64,000 bases of DNA from Piscicola geometra (taxonomy: Eukaryota; Annelida; Clitellata; Hirudinida; Piscicolidae): assembly GCA_943735955.1 (NCBI GenBank), contig OX030964.1:4956099-5020098 (forward strand), written 5' to 3'. Below, one piece after another: positions 32,585 to 44,108 of the stretch. Below the pieces are notes generated by a model, which had not been told where the DNA came from, made no database searches, and worked only from the letters and a program-made list of their open reading frames with translations. How positions within the stretch are numbered: the first letter of the stretch is position 1; each line of letters opens with the position of its first letter. A program made the position numbers and the translations under genes.

Positions 32585-35500
32585 ATGAGTTTAACTGACT
32601 TCTGCTTTGTGTTTCTCCTGATAGAAAGTGAACACTGATTTCTTAAAACGTTATTTTATATATAAACAATTGACCATTAACTCTAATTATATAAAAAAAT
32701 AATTTATCGTGATATGAATAACTTTCCAAATTACCCCAACATCAAATACCTTAAAGTTTAAACCTACAGTCACCCGAGCAAACCGTAATGTCGCTCTAGA
32801 CAAGCCGGCTTACATGAGTTCGGTCGGACAAGATTCGTACCCGGCCTTGGCTGTAGATGGAAACATCAACGGAGATCACTACGCCATCTTGAGTTTCGAC
32901 GAGAAGCCCATCATGAATTGGTTCGTCGTGGATCTGCTGCATCAGTACAAAATCAAGGCGGTGCATGTCTACAATCGGAAATGCTTCGGCTGCAGTAAGT
33001 TGCCGAAAGGATGAATGGAATTGCATGAATACAAATGCATGAGAAGATAGATTAGTGTGCATGAATGATGTTCGAATAACTATTTTTCTTTCTATTACAG
33101 TTTATTTATTACACGTTAGATAAATTTAATTATCCAATTAATAATGAATTGAGCTAAGTAAAATCTTTACATTGGAAAATATTTCTCCAAAAAACCTTTT
33201 GCAAGCAAGCGCATTAGACCACTTCATCGTTGGAGTGACCAACAACTTCTACCCTGGCATCAACACCACTCTCAGAGGCCAGTACAGGTGCCGTTTGAAA
33301 CCATTTATTCTGTGAATTATAACATCACGGTCAGCTGTACAAGTTTTAGTTAATTTTATGATTCTGAGCATCCTGTTGGCTGTATAAATGTTCAATTTAT
33401 TGTATTGTATATAAAGATAGATGAAACCAAAACGACAGTGTATGTGGGCAGTACCGTTTTCCAGCTTTGCCGGCTGGAAGACCAATGAAAGTCGAATGCA
33501 AAGACAATAACACGCTTAACAGGTTTTGAGGCTTTGTTCTAGAATCTTTCGCAACATAAAAATGAGTCATGTTCAAATTTAAATGAGTCTTATTAAATAT
33601 TTAATTAAATATATTTTTAAATACTTAATAAATAATCTAATCTTGAAATTCTATTTATGTAACAATCAATTTGGTCAGATTCGTTATAATCCAGCAAGAC
33701 TTGACCAGAATGAACAACAACCAGCTGATGGGCTTCAGTGAAGTCGAGGTTTATGCAGAAGGTATTCATGATTGATTAAATTATAATTATTTATAATGGT
33801 TAAAGTTTAATTAATGCAAGTTTAGTATATAAAAAAAAGAAAGGGGCTTTTTTATAATCTAATCTGCAATTAGATTTCTATCGAAAACAGTCAAATATTG
33901 CAAAAACAATAGAGTATGAAAAAAAGAAACAAATAAAAATCAATACACAAGAATAAAAGATATTTAGCAACACCTATTAAATAAATGGTTTCTTTAAATG
34001 TCAAGAATTCTATGGACCGAATTATCTGGGCTGTTACAAAACCTTCTCGGAGATAATGGAGATTGACTTCTCCGAGTTGCGAGAGTGCATCGACTATTGT
34101 TCCATGATGAACGCCATCTTCTCAGCTGTTCAGGTGACTGAAATAGGAGAAATAAACGTACTTATCAGATTATATATATTTATTTGACTGATTGCTTAGA
34201 ATAGAACTACTCAGAGAACTTTTTTGCCTATTTAAACTCATTAACCACCTGTATACACAATCCCTCTCACTGCAACCGCAAAGCAACCGCAAAGCAACCA
34301 AATACCCTTACAAAAACCACCCTCAGTGGGGAAAGTGCAAGTGCGGTAACACCTTATCGTGGACCATTCCAACCGAGAAGTGCTACGTGGGCTGCAAAAA
34401 CTCTATCTTGTGTGGAGGACCTTATGCCCACGCCGTCTACATGAGTGGGTGGTGCCTTAGAAGTTTTAGAAAATGTTTTAAAATTTTGAAATAGTCTAGT
34501 TTGAGTTGCTAATGAATTATGTTTGGGTTTGTGCTCATAAGAAAACAGTTGTTTTGAGATATTTATGACAATCTTTTTTTATAAGTGAATGAAAAATACT
34601 GTTACGAAATGTTTAAAACATAGAAAACGTTGTTAATTTGAATTAATTACAAGTGCATAAAGTCATAAACACACTTTTCAACTAGACCGGAAACCCATAC
34701 TGCCAAAGATGTTTGCCTGTTTCAATGACATTTTGAAGCTTAACACGTCGTTAGTGACGAGTCAAGGCAGGTTCAAGTTGTATTTCTGCTTGGATTACTG
34801 CTCGAAAGATAACTTCAACTATGCCAAAGTACTGGTACGTTAAAGGATTGATTTTAATAGATTATTTGGAGAAAAACTAAATATAAAATTAAATGTGTTT
34901 AGAGTTAACAAATCGAATTGTTTAATTAAAAAGAATTCATATTAAAAATCGGCTCTTATTTCAAACGAGTTAACTAGCCTTAATGTCCCATCCACTCCTC
35001 ACGATCAAGAATAAAGCAGAGTGCTTGTGTGGCTCCAGCATGGATATGAAAAAATGGAAAAGTTCGAACAGAGAAGTTTCCAAACCGTGCCAGCGCACTT
35101 GTGCAAAAAGACCGGACAAGAACTGCTGGGATCCGAACAAAGTGGAAGTGCATTTAAGTAAGGGTGGAACTGGTTTTTAATTAGGATATTTCTTAAAATA
35201 TATTTTAAGAATTTTTTGTATATTTTAGCGATGAATTTTTGTTTTAATAAAATTATACAATTCTTCAGAAGCATATCTTTGTTAGCTTTAATACATAAAG
35301 AAGGGTATCTAAGAATATTGTTGATGATATGATGAATCTAAAATGAATTATTTCCCTTTCAAGCTTGTTACGATGACATTCTACGCTCGAGTTGTCAGGA
35401 CATGTACCATTGCAAACACCCCTTCACCTACAACTCAACTGGTTAACGCACGATTCCACTTTAATATATCTTATATTAGTAATAAAACTATTTTAAACTT

Positions 35501-37475
35501 TTAAAATCGAGTTTTTAGACTATTAGGCTACAACATAATTATATACAACATGCTTGAAACATCGAGTAGCCGTTGTCATTATGAGTAAAATACTAAATGA
35601 GATTATCTTTTTTATTTTTAAAAATTTAACCACCAGGACACTGTCTTTGGAACCAGTGTTTGCCTGGCTGGAAAGGACACCTATGCAACATGAGAGGTTT
35701 TTGTAAATATTTGATGAAATTAAACTAATTGAAATTGTATATACGGTAGAAATCACGTAAAGTAAAAAAAATAGAAAAAAACTTATTTGAAGAACTTAAT
35801 TAATTAATAGCATTAAAAATATTATATCTATTAAAAATCTGTGTAATAAAATTAACCTTCATAACCCTTTAAAAGACTGCTCAAAGAACAACGGTAACTG
35901 TGGCATCAAGCACATATGCACGGAAATGACTTTGGGTCTCTACATCGTTTCGGAATGCGTTTGTGGACCTGGCTTCTACAAGAGGAAGGTGCAAGATAAC
36001 TGCATAGGTTCGTGAATGGGAATGAGGGTGTTTTTAGTTTTAGGTGTGAGCTTATGTGTCTTGATGGGTTATTAGTTAGACTAGAAATACTTTTTTAGTT
36101 TGAAATTATTGTAGAAGTGAAATTTTTTTTAAAGCAGTTAAAAAAGCTTATTTTACTCACTGTCATCAATTTACAAAATTTGTGAAGAGAAATATTAAGG
36201 ATAAATCATTTTGAAAAAATTAATTTATTCTTAATTTTTTTCCGTTTCAGACATAGACGAATGCATAACGGGCACACACGACTGCAAAAAACCCATTTAC
36301 ACATGCGTTAACAAGCCAGGGTCCTTCGAGTGTGTCATCAACGAAAATATGAAAAACATTATAACACTTCGTAACAAAGGTTAAGCTTGACGTTGTTGCG
36401 TGAAAAGTTACAACACAATTTTGATTAAAATCATAGATATTTTATTTAGTTAAGTTATGAGATTTTATATGACAAAGTTATAATTCTAACTTTAACTTGT
36501 TATTGATTTTTAAAAACTAAATACAATAAACCATTATTTCAATTTATTTATTAATTAATAACCGATTTAAAAATCACAACAGCCTTATTGGAGTGCCGAA
36601 ATACTTCTTGCCACCAGCCCTCTCAAGTGTGCACCAGGGTTTATGACGAGTATTTTTGCCACTGCGCCACTGGCTTTGAATACGTCAACATATCCTTCTG
36701 CCAAGGTGCTTTTATTTGCTTTTGGGATGTTTGTTTTACGTAGAAAAACATGGTTTTGGAGGAAAATCGACGATAAAAAATTGTTGAAAAAGTATGGAGC
36801 AATTCTACATCTTTAATTCATTATTAAGTCAATTTTGTTTCATTTTTATGATATATATCTGTTATTGCTAAAACACCATTCAAAAATCACATTTTCACAG
36901 ACATAGACGAATGTTCTCAAAACAACAAGACATGTCTGAAGACCGCCTCAGCTTGCGTCAACACCATGGGCTCGTACATGTGCCAGTGTCTGGACGGATA
37001 CATCGAAAAAGACAAAGACAACTGCATAGGTGATCTTTGGAGGAGCAGCTAGATTGAATGAATAGTGTTTAAACGGAATTGTGAATAATTTGGGCTATAA
37101 TTCTTAGGTTTAATTCTTAATACAATGGATAGCAATGACCATTTAATTCACGTTTCTGCCACAATACAGAAGCGTCTAGAGTAGCGCACGAAAGGAATGG
37201 GTGGAACGAGGAGGTCTTGATAGTGGCAGGAGCTGTATTCGCTGCCATCTTTATTGTCATCACCGCTTTGCTAGCCAGGGTTATCTATATTCAAAAACGT
37301 GAGTGTGTGTAGTGTGCAGAAGCTTTAAACTTACATTTAGAATTAAATTGTTTTTAAAATATATACGTAAAATCTTAAAAATCTATGAAATATTTCAAAT
37401 TCTAAAGGAGCTCTGAGAAGGATTCAGATGTCATTGAGTGTCATCACCAGACAAGAGTCCATGAATACAACATGA
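32585..37475 (+). CDS. Single-pass membrane protein: fucolectin (F5/8C-like), WSC, EGF
   Basis: Seventeen phase-compatible exons, including 32585-32627 (short signal-like MSLTDFCFVFLLI; least certain), 32770-32994, 33218-33287, 33439-33522, 33679-33761, 34006-34133, 34327-34444, 34686-34834, 35010-35157, 35364-35441, 35637-35696, 35876-36007, 36251-36379, 36593-36705, 36901-37029, 37170-37298 and 37408-37475. Order: a fucolectin/tachylectin-type discoidin domain (RNVALDKPAYMSS, AVDGN, WFVVDL, FSEVEVYAE), two WSC-like Cys-rich carbohydrate domains (YLGCYKTF..CKCGN; CFNDILKL..CLCGS), several EGF repeats of which two are calcium-binding (DIDECITG and DIDECSQN), a transmembrane helix (VAGAVFAAIFIVITALLARVIY) and a short basic tail. 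Two sugar-binding folds on an EGF stalk suggest a cell-surface recognition receptor; the ligand is unknown. Confidence 0.85.
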
Positions 37476-38068
37476 TGATGCTCATGGAATAGCGTTATTA
37501 GTGAATATATTTAAAAAATTAAATTTTTAAAATTAAATTTTAAATATAAATAGGAGTCTTTAAGTTAAACCCAGTCTCAACGTAACGATTGATTGATCTA
37601 TATTTATTTGACGTGTAAAAATATCGAAAAAGAGTAAAGTAATGGTAGTCTTTTCCAATAGTTAAAGGAATAATTTAGCAAGCATTTCATAGTTGAATCC
37701 AATAAAAAAAGAATTTGCTATTGAATTTACTCCTAGTGAAAATTCTTCTTTATAGAATATTAAGGTCATATAGAAAAATTAAATCCGTCACTAGGTGTCT
37801 GCTAATTTTCTTAGAACAAAAAACTTAATTTTTTAAATTTCATTTATTTTCAACGGTTGAAAATTATTTTGTATTGAAACCCTTAACTTTTCCAAACTTA
37901 AGAACTATTTTTAAATCGTTCTTATTGATATATAAAAGGTTCTAGTAATAATCATCATTTATCTAACACATCGATAATTAAACTGAAACACATAAAAGAC
38001 TTAATTAAAACATCTAATAAAGTTGAAAAGCATTTCCAAGAAAGCAAGCATGCCATAACAGAAGGAAG
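37476..38068. other. Intergenic spacer between convergent genes
   Basis: AT-rich, 3' flanks only; nothing else seen. Confidence 0.5.
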
Positions 38069-39316
38069 TTAAATGTTGGGAGCTTGTTTGTTGACGAGAG
38101 CCTGGTCCAACTCGAAGTAGTGGGCGTTGTCCTGCTGCAGGGGGGCTCCTTCGGGAGGGTAGTATGCACCCTCGTCGCTCTGGCAACTCTTGCTCACGTC
38201 GTAGTAGGTGGGCTTTTTGTTGGTGTTGTTGTAGACAGGGGGGATGTTGTTGTAGTTGGTCGGAAGGTGCTTCAAAGAACGCATCTTGCTCAAGGCATAA
38301 TACCTGTGATGTTGAAACAGTGTTTTAGTTTTGTATTTATTTTTAGTGCTGATTAACTTTAAGTTTTGGGTTTTTGTCAAAAATAAAAACAACCTCTTGA
38401 GAAGGACGATGCCCATGCAAGCAATCAGAAGACAGAGAACCAGACCTACAACCACAATGCCAAACACAGTCACCACTGGGAAGAATAGTTTTTTATAAAA
38501 TTATTTTTTTAATTTACGTGAAAAATTTTTAAACCTTACTTTGATCGGGATTGTTCACTTTGCTTCTGGGCTGCACTTTTACTTCAGAAAACATGATTTC
38601 TTCTCTATGAGCTACGAAGAGGGATTAAAGAAAATAAATATAATATAGTAAAAATATTATTTAAAAGAGTTATTACCGTAGCTACAGTTTCCGATGACGC
38701 CAATCCATCTGTTGCCATGACACTCGAGGTGCCAACGAATTCTAGTGGCGGAGCAACCGACAATGGCTTTGTTGTCTTCCCTTTTCAGCCAAGCGTCTGC
38801 TGGAGCTATCAGGTCTGAGCAGCCAGTAGCTTCAGAATGTTGGTTGTGAAGTTGTTACTCAGTTGAAGCTATAAATTCATGTTAAAAAATATAAATTCGA
38901 AATACCTTCAAAAGCAAATAGGAACTGCAATCCGTCTGCTGGTCTGTTCTCATTGTATATGATCTCGACATTGTTTGAGTTGGAAAGATAGTATCGAGTC
39001 TTGAGGCTGGAAGCACCATCTTCATAACAAATGGCTGCCACCACGCCCTTGTTTTTATCAACCACTTGAGCGTAAGCAGGACAGTCGGGTTCATGGCCAA
39101 TCATGCTGGAGCTGAAGTACAAGTAGCCTGACCTGTCGTGTGTCTTGTTGGACGAGATGAGCTGAATGAGGCTGATGTTGATGCGTTGGCCGACCATCGA
39201 TTCCACAGTCCAAGGACGCTCCTTCTTGCCGCAGATATCCGACTTGGTGCGGATGCTGGAAACGTGCTGCTTCTCCGTCGCCACCGAGACCCCGCACTGA
39301 CCACCGTCAGGAACCA
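38069..39316 (-). CDS. Constant membrane module, copy 1 (CUB, sushi-like, TM, tail) of the lectin cluster
   Basis: Five exons with matched phases run from a phase-1 acceptor at 39316 to the stop at 38069. The first encodes a CUB-type domain (GGQCGVSVATEKQ, VGQRINISLIQL, the SNSNNVEI block near its end). The next encodes a sushi-like Cys domain (CSDLIAPADAWLKRED, WHLECHGNRWIGVIGNCSY). Then come a linker (MFSEVKVQPRSKV), a transmembrane helix (VFGIVVVGLVLCLLIACMG) and a cytoplasmic tail of about 80 residues with PPVY, several YY pairs and YFEL. All frames are open. It has no start or signal peptide of its own, so it must be spliced from an upstream first exon. The nearest is the lectin exon at 39925-39565; five more lie further upstream on this strand. 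Expected product: a lectin receptor at the plasma membrane. Confidence 0.85.
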
Positions 39317-39564
39317 CTGTCAGGTTGAACACGCGTGTTATTTTATAAGTCTGTGCTTATATTAATGGGAATTTTAACAACCTAATATAATAAAAAATAG
39401 TTTAACGAATTTTAGTAAATTTTAATAGTGTCATATATGCCGCTGTTGCTCTTTGAGCTAAAAAGAAGTTGTTTTTTAACTTAGATCAAAAAAATAGATT
39501 TTGAAACTAAACTTTTTCAAATCGTGTAAATTGAAAGTGGAATATGTTTTTAATTTACAATTAC

Positions 39565-39925
39565 CTTTAAGGCATTCATATTCAACTTCTAAATATGACT
39601 TCAAAGATTTCAAACAACCCGTTTCAACTTTTACTTTACTAACTAATAATTCACAGTGTTGTCTTCCAGCACACTGGAACTCAATGATGTGTTTCACGTC
39701 AGAGTAGCAACCGATGAAGCCTTTCACTTTCATTAATTCTTCATTAGGAGTTCCTTCTTCCATCAGACATCTGCCCATTTCTCTGCGTCCAAAATAGGCT
39801 CTTTTAATCATCAAGACTCCATGGTTGGAACACTTTGGCTGGAGCAATTCATGATTGCACAACTTATCTCCCAGACTATTGTTAACCATTAAAGTTATTA
39901 TTTTGAAAACAATTAAGATTAACAT
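39565..39925 (-). CDS. SUEL-type lectin first exon A
   Basis: Signal peptide (MLILIVFKIITLMVNNSLG) plus one SUEL/galactose-binding lectin domain (LCNHELLQPKC, FGRREMGRC, GCYSDVKHI, CAGRQHCEL, YLEVEYECLKG). The exon ends with a phase-1 donor (CTTAAAG before GTAATT), in phase with the constant module 249 bases downstream. I chose the second in-frame Met. The first (39961) lies only about 22 bases past the TATA box, where transcription probably starts. Closest mirror partner: exon K on the plus strand. Confidence 0.88.
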
Positions 39926-39990
39926 TTTATACTGAGTATATTTTAAAATAGGCTCTAGCATGTTTTGAACTTTCGAATATATACGAAAAC

Positions 39991-40007
39991 GTCAAGGGAC
40001 CATGTCA
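39991..40007 (-). promoter_or_regulatory. Lectin promoter element A with TATA box
   Basis: On the minus strand CTGACATGGTCCCTTGAC, followed about 10 bases on by GTATATATTC. It lies 66 bases before the chosen ATG of exon A. Confidence 0.85.
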
Positions 40008-40266
40008 GAGAAGCAATGTTTTCGACTTTTGTATGACATTGTCGTATTTAAAAAAGTATAAGTTCATAAGGGATTAGTTCAAGCTCTCCACATACATATC
40101 TTATCATCCTCTAGAAACAAAACTAGGAAACCTTTAGGGAGCTCAAAGCGGATTTTAAGAAACTTTACTTGCTAAAAATTTAATATTTTTCAAGAAGGAT
40201 GAATTGAAATAGTTTTTCTACAATACTAAATATAAAAATTCATAAGGTTAAAAAATGTACAATAAC

Positions 40267-40633
40267 CTTTAAGGCATTCATATTCAGCCTCTAAATATGC
40301 TCTCAATGATTTCAAACAACCGGTTTCCGCTTGTATTGTAATAACTCCTATTTTACACTGTTGTCTTCCAGCACATTGGAGCTCAATGATGTGTTTCACG
40401 TCAGAGTAGCAACCAATGAAGCCTTCCAATTTTCTTAGTTTATCTTCAGAAATCCCTTCTTCCATCAGACATCTTCCCATTTCTCTGCGTCAGAAATATG
40501 AACTTCTAATCATCAAAACTTCGTTGGAGGAACACTTTGGTTGGAACGACTCTTGAATACAAAACTCATCTTCAATTGAAACGTCCACCAAAATAATAAG
40601 TATCATTCCAATAAAAATAAAGATCTTACACAT
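40267..40633 (-). pseudogene. SUEL-type lectin first exon B, interrupted by an in-frame TGA
   Basis: From MCKIFIFIGMILIILVDVSI (signal peptide) the frame runs through EDEFCIQESFQPKCSSNEVL to SSYF, then meets TGA (minus strand, 40502-40500) where every relative has a Gly codon of the FGR motif. The same frame resumes at once with RREMGRCLMEEG and continues to YLEAEYECLKG and an intact phase-1 donor at 40267. A single base change explains the stop. Promoter element and donor are kept, so the decay looks recent. Mirror partner: exon J. Confidence 0.85.
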
Positions 40634-40690
40634 TTTTTCGCCAAATAGTTGTACATGTTTTTACTGTCAGCTACAAATATAAACTAAATG

Positions 40691-40708
40691 TAAAGGGACC
40701 GTGTCAAA
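40691..40708 (-). promoter_or_regulatory. Lectin promoter element B
   Basis: Minus strand TTTGACACGGTCCCTTTAC followed by TTTATATTTG, 58 bases before the ATG of exon B. Confidence 0.8.
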
Positions 40709-40975
40709 TTTGGAATTTGTTCAAAGAAATAATGAAATACTGCAGTTTTTGACTTTTTAATGGGTGATAAAAGCAAATCTCATTTAAAACAAATCATCAT
40801 TTAAAAAAAATAGACATTCATTTCAATAACTACTTGTAAAATCCTTATTAACACCAATTTTTTGACTTTTTTCAAAATCTTAGTGTGCTGAAGGAAGAAC
40901 GACGTACTTCCAATTTATTTTTTTAATGTAAAATGAATATAAATACAGAAATATGAAATAATTACCTTTTTTGCA

Positions 40976-41329
40976 TTCGAAGTCGATATCTAAATAGTTT
41001 TTGAAAACTTTCAAACATCCAGAATCTGCTTCTATTCTAGCTACATATATTTCACATTTTTGTTTTCCAACACACTGAGGTTCAATTATGTGTCTCACAT
41101 CAGTGTAACAACCAATGAAACCTGGTAGCTTCATAAGTTCGTTATTAGTAGTTTCTTCAAGTGACAAACATCTTCCAAGTTCTTTCCTTCCGTAACTAGC
41201 GTTCCTAATAAACAAAATCTCATTCTTTAGACAGTTTGGCTGAAAAATTTCAGAGCTACAAAATTCCTCTTGATCACTTTTTTGAAACTTCAATGTTAGA
41301 AGCATGAGGCAAAACAAAAAACTATGCAT
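40976..41329 (-). CDS. SUEL-type lectin first exon C
   Basis: Signal peptide MHSFLFCLMLLTLKF, then a complete SUEL lectin domain: EEFCSSEIFQPNC, YGRKELGRC, GCYTDVRHIIEPQC, and a C-terminal half ending YLDIDFECKKG. The YGR motif typical of rhamnose-binding lectins is present. The exon ends in a phase-1 donor (AAAAAAG before GTAATT). If the intron were retained the frame would run on 34 residues to a stop near 40880. No downstream exon of its own is visible before the next lectin exon. Confidence 0.88.
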
Positions 41330-41384
41330 GATTTCATAATCATTCTTAGGGGGGTGTCGTTTTTATACAACCGCAAAGAACAGT

Positions 41385-41403
41385 GTAGAGGGACCTTGTC
41401 AAA
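41385..41403 (-). promoter_or_regulatory. Lectin promoter element C with TATA box
   Basis: Minus strand TTTGACAAGGTCCCTCTAC, with TTGTATAAAAA about 18 bases on, 56 bases before the ATG of exon C. Confidence 0.85.
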
Positions 41404-41709
41404 AAGAGAAACATAAAGTACTTTAGTTTGAAAATTTTATTTAAAAACTATAAAAAAATTCAATGAAAGGTTTTCAAAATAAACTTGAATGCTGGCTTAT
41501 GAAGTCTAAGTAATCGGATTGATTTACTCCAAATTCGAGTTCATTTATTAAAACCTATTTTACGCAATGCATTTTATAACTCCTGTTTTTTTAAGTACTG
41601 GAATTTGTTAAATAAAAGTTTCAAAACTTTAAAAAAAATAAAAGATTTTTATTAATTTGTTACAATTAATTTAACTAATTTACAAATTCATGTCAAAAAT
41701 GAGCTTAAC

Positions 41710-42073
41710 CTTTGATGCATTGGTACTCAGCGTCCAAGTAGAACCTGAAAACCTTGTTGCAGTCGGTCTCAACGTCTATTTTAGAAACTATAATTTCACA
41801 GTGTTGTCTTCCAGCACATTTAGGTTCAATTATGTGTCTCACGTCAGTGTAGCAACCAATAAAACCTGGAAGCTTCATTACTTCTTCACTATGAGTGCCT
41901 TCAGCTGACAAACACCTTCCAAGTTCTTTTCTTCCGAATAAAGCGCTTCGAATAAACAGGATCTCATTCTTAGAACATCTTGGCTGGAAAATTTCAGAGT
42001 TACAATATTCTTTTTCATAACTTTTTCGAAACTGGATTGTTAGAACCATGAACCAAAACAAAAAGCTATCCAT
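41710..42073 (-). CDS. SUEL-type lectin first exon D
   Basis: Signal peptide from MDSFLFWFMVLTIQF, then the lectin domain (KEYCNSEIFQPRC, FGRKELGRC, GCYTDVRHIIEPKC, DVETDCNKVF, YLDAEYQCIKG). An upstream in-frame Met at 42154 is rejected because those codons run through the promoter element itself. The exon ends at a phase-1 donor, AAAG before GTTAAG. Read-through makes a TAA stop from the donor itself, giving a short secreted lectin if unspliced. Confidence 0.88.
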
Positions 42074-42126
42074 GATTTGTCTATATTTAAAGTGGTGATC
42101 GCTTTTAAGCCTACGCGATAAAACTG

Positions 42127-42145
42127 TGTTAGGGACCTTGTCAAA
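42127..42145 (-). promoter_or_regulatory. Lectin promoter element D
   Basis: Minus strand TTTGACAAGGTCCCTAACAC, 54 bases before the ATG of exon D. No clear TATA box. Confidence 0.8.
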
Positions 42146-42301
42146 AATTGACACTTCAAGTTAAATGTATTTAACAAGATACATTTTATAACTCGCATTT
42201 CAAAGATTTGTTTTAAATTGAATAACAGAAGTTAGAAAACGGTTTCACAAATTTATAAAATGTATTTAAAATTGTGTTTTTGACGGAAAAGTAAGCTTAA
42301 C

Positions 42302-42668
42302 CTTTGATACATTGGTATTCAGTGTCCAAGTAGAACCTGAAGAGTTTGTTGCAGTCAGTTTCAACATCTATCTTAGCTACAGCCATTTCACAGAGTTGCC
42401 TTCCAGCACACTGAGGCTCAATGATGTGTCTCACGTCAGAGAAACATCCGATGTAACCTGGATCATCCATGTATTTCGAAGTCGCTTCTCCTTCAGCTGA
42501 AATACACCTTCCAAGTTCTTTCCTTCCGTAAATAGCATGTTTCATGAACAAAACCTCGTTCTTTAAACAGCTTGGTTTAAAGGTCTCAGAAATACAAAAT
42601 TCTTTTGGAAAACTAACGTCTACTCCCAAAAGAAACATTAAAACCAGAAAAATGGTTTTACACGTCAT
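42302..42668 (-). CDS. SUEL-type lectin first exon E
   Basis: Signal peptide MTCKTIFLVLMFLLGVDVSF, then the lectin domain (EFCISETFKPSC, YGRKELGRC, EATSKYMDDPGYIGC, CAGRQLCEM, YLDTEYQCIKG) and a phase-1 donor AAAG before GTTAAG whose unspliced reading gives TAA at once. Closest mirror partner is exon G, which shares the FCISETF, CNKLFRFYLD and EYQCI blocks. Confidence 0.88.
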
Positions 42669-42790
42669 TATATTTAGAGGTCGTAGCAGAACTTGCTTTT
42701 AACTCATAAAATTTGATGATATTAATGGATTTTATTAAGAAGAAAAAAATAATCCAGTGTTAGTCTATTAAATAATATTTATACAAAAAA

Positions 42791-42809
42791 GTTGAGGGGT
42801 CATGTCAAA
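42791..42809 (-). promoter_or_regulatory. Lectin promoter element E with TATA box
   Basis: Minus strand TTTGACATGACCCCTCAAC followed by TTTGTATAAATATT, 123 bases before the ATG of exon E, the longest spacing in the set. Confidence 0.8.
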
Positions 42810-42910
42810 TTATCGTAGTCTTTATATAAAAGCTGTGATCTTACATCTTAATAAAAAACCATGAAACTTGTTACGTATTCATTCAAACTTTTTTATGAAT
42901 ATTGAATAAC

Positions 42911-43386
42911 CTTTGATGCAGGAGTGAGACGCTTCGAGGTAGTATCGGAAAGACTTGTGACAGCCTGTTTCCACCTTGATCTTTGCCACAGCAACACTGC
43001 AATGCCGCTTTCCAGCACACTGAGGCTCAATGATGGACCTCACGTCAGAGTAGCAATCGTGAAAGCCTGGTATTTTCAAGACATTTTCCTCAGGCGTTCC
43101 TTCTTCTTCTCGGATGCACCTTCCAATGTGTTTCCTACCGAACTCTGCTCTCTCCACTGAAATCACCTCGTTTCTCAAGCAATTTGGATTGAATGTTTCT
43201 GAGTTGCAATATTCTTCTGTTGGAATTTTCAATTAAAATATTAATTTCGATAGAAAATATGGTTTAACTTCCAACAAATAAATGCTATGAATCTATATTA
43301 GTTTTAAATTGGTATTGGATTAATAATTTTTTACCACATAAACTATTTTCAAAAAGAAAAACAGTTATTAATATTTTCAACAACAT
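42911..43386 (-). CDS. SUEL-type lectin unit F, with separate signal-peptide exon
   Basis: Two exons: 43386-43335 encodes the signal peptide (MLLKILITVFLFENSLC) and ends with a phase-1 donor. 43216-42911 encodes the lectin domain (EEYCNSETFNPNC, FGRKHIGRC, YSDVRSIIEPQC, YLEASHSCIKG) and ends in a phase-1 donor (ATCAAAG before GTTATT). The split signal exon is shared only with the 52-kb paralogue, so it is probably the ancestral structure. It is the farthest minus-strand unit from the constant module (about 3.6 kb). Confidence 0.85.
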
Positions 43387-43454
43387 TTTTATCATTTTAT
43401 CATTAATTTATGAAAATTACCACTGTCTTTTATAGGATAAAACGATTTACTGTT

Positions 43455-43472
43455 CTTAGGGGTCATTTCAAA
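43455..43472 (-). promoter_or_regulatory. Lectin promoter element F with TATA box
   Basis: Minus strand TTTGAAATGACCCCTAAG, with CCTATAAAAGAC about 20 bases on, 69 bases before the signal-peptide ATG. Confidence 0.75.
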
Positions 43473-44108
43473 TTTGCGTTGTAAAAACTCATTCAAAAAT
43501 TTTAGCAATCTTTAAAAATCTTTTTTAATTTTTAATTTAAAGTTACAAATATTTTAATCCCACACTTTAAGTCTTTTGTTGTCTTCGAACGTCAAGTAAA
43601 AATAAAAAGACAAAAAAATATAAACAACAGAGTTTGCATGTGATTTTTAAAGTAATAAAAGTTTTCCAAGTATTTATAAACTTATATGCCGAATTTTTTT
43701 TTCTACTTCATCTTTGGTGAGATCTTATTTTCATTGAAAAATACTTTAACTTTTTAAATTCATCTGTCCAGCGTGACCACTTTTATATTAGACCACTCCA
43801 TCAATGGTGATACACTATTCCAAAGGTAATTCACTCATTTTCTTTATGATTCTTCAGCTTTTAACTTCTTTGTGGGATTTTCAAACTTCATCGATCCTTT
43901 TTCTAACTTTTCGAAACACCTACTGCTTGGTTAGTCAATAAATTTCACTTGGTTTTTTAAAAATTGATTAATTAGTTAACTATTCAATAACATAGTTTTT
44001 AACAGTTACCTTGTGGTCAAATAATATTTTCTTTTTTTGCATGTAATTAACTCTATTACACGCATGAGTAACTGTTAAATTATTGTATCAAACCTTTTTA
44101 TTCTACAG
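43473..44108. other. Spacer at the centre of the inverted lectin cluster, with unresolved 5' exon of the central gene
   Basis: AT-rich. It should contain the 5' exon(s) of the plus-strand gene that follows. A signal-like frame (ATG at 43850, MILQLLTSLW...) is visible, but its donor phase does not match. No lectin promoter motif is seen on the plus strand here. Confidence 0.4.

Noticed and set aside
42073..42154. Start of lectin exon D at 42154 with an N-terminal extension
   Set aside because: Those codons lie in the promoter element and TATA region, and the next Met begins a proper signal peptide.
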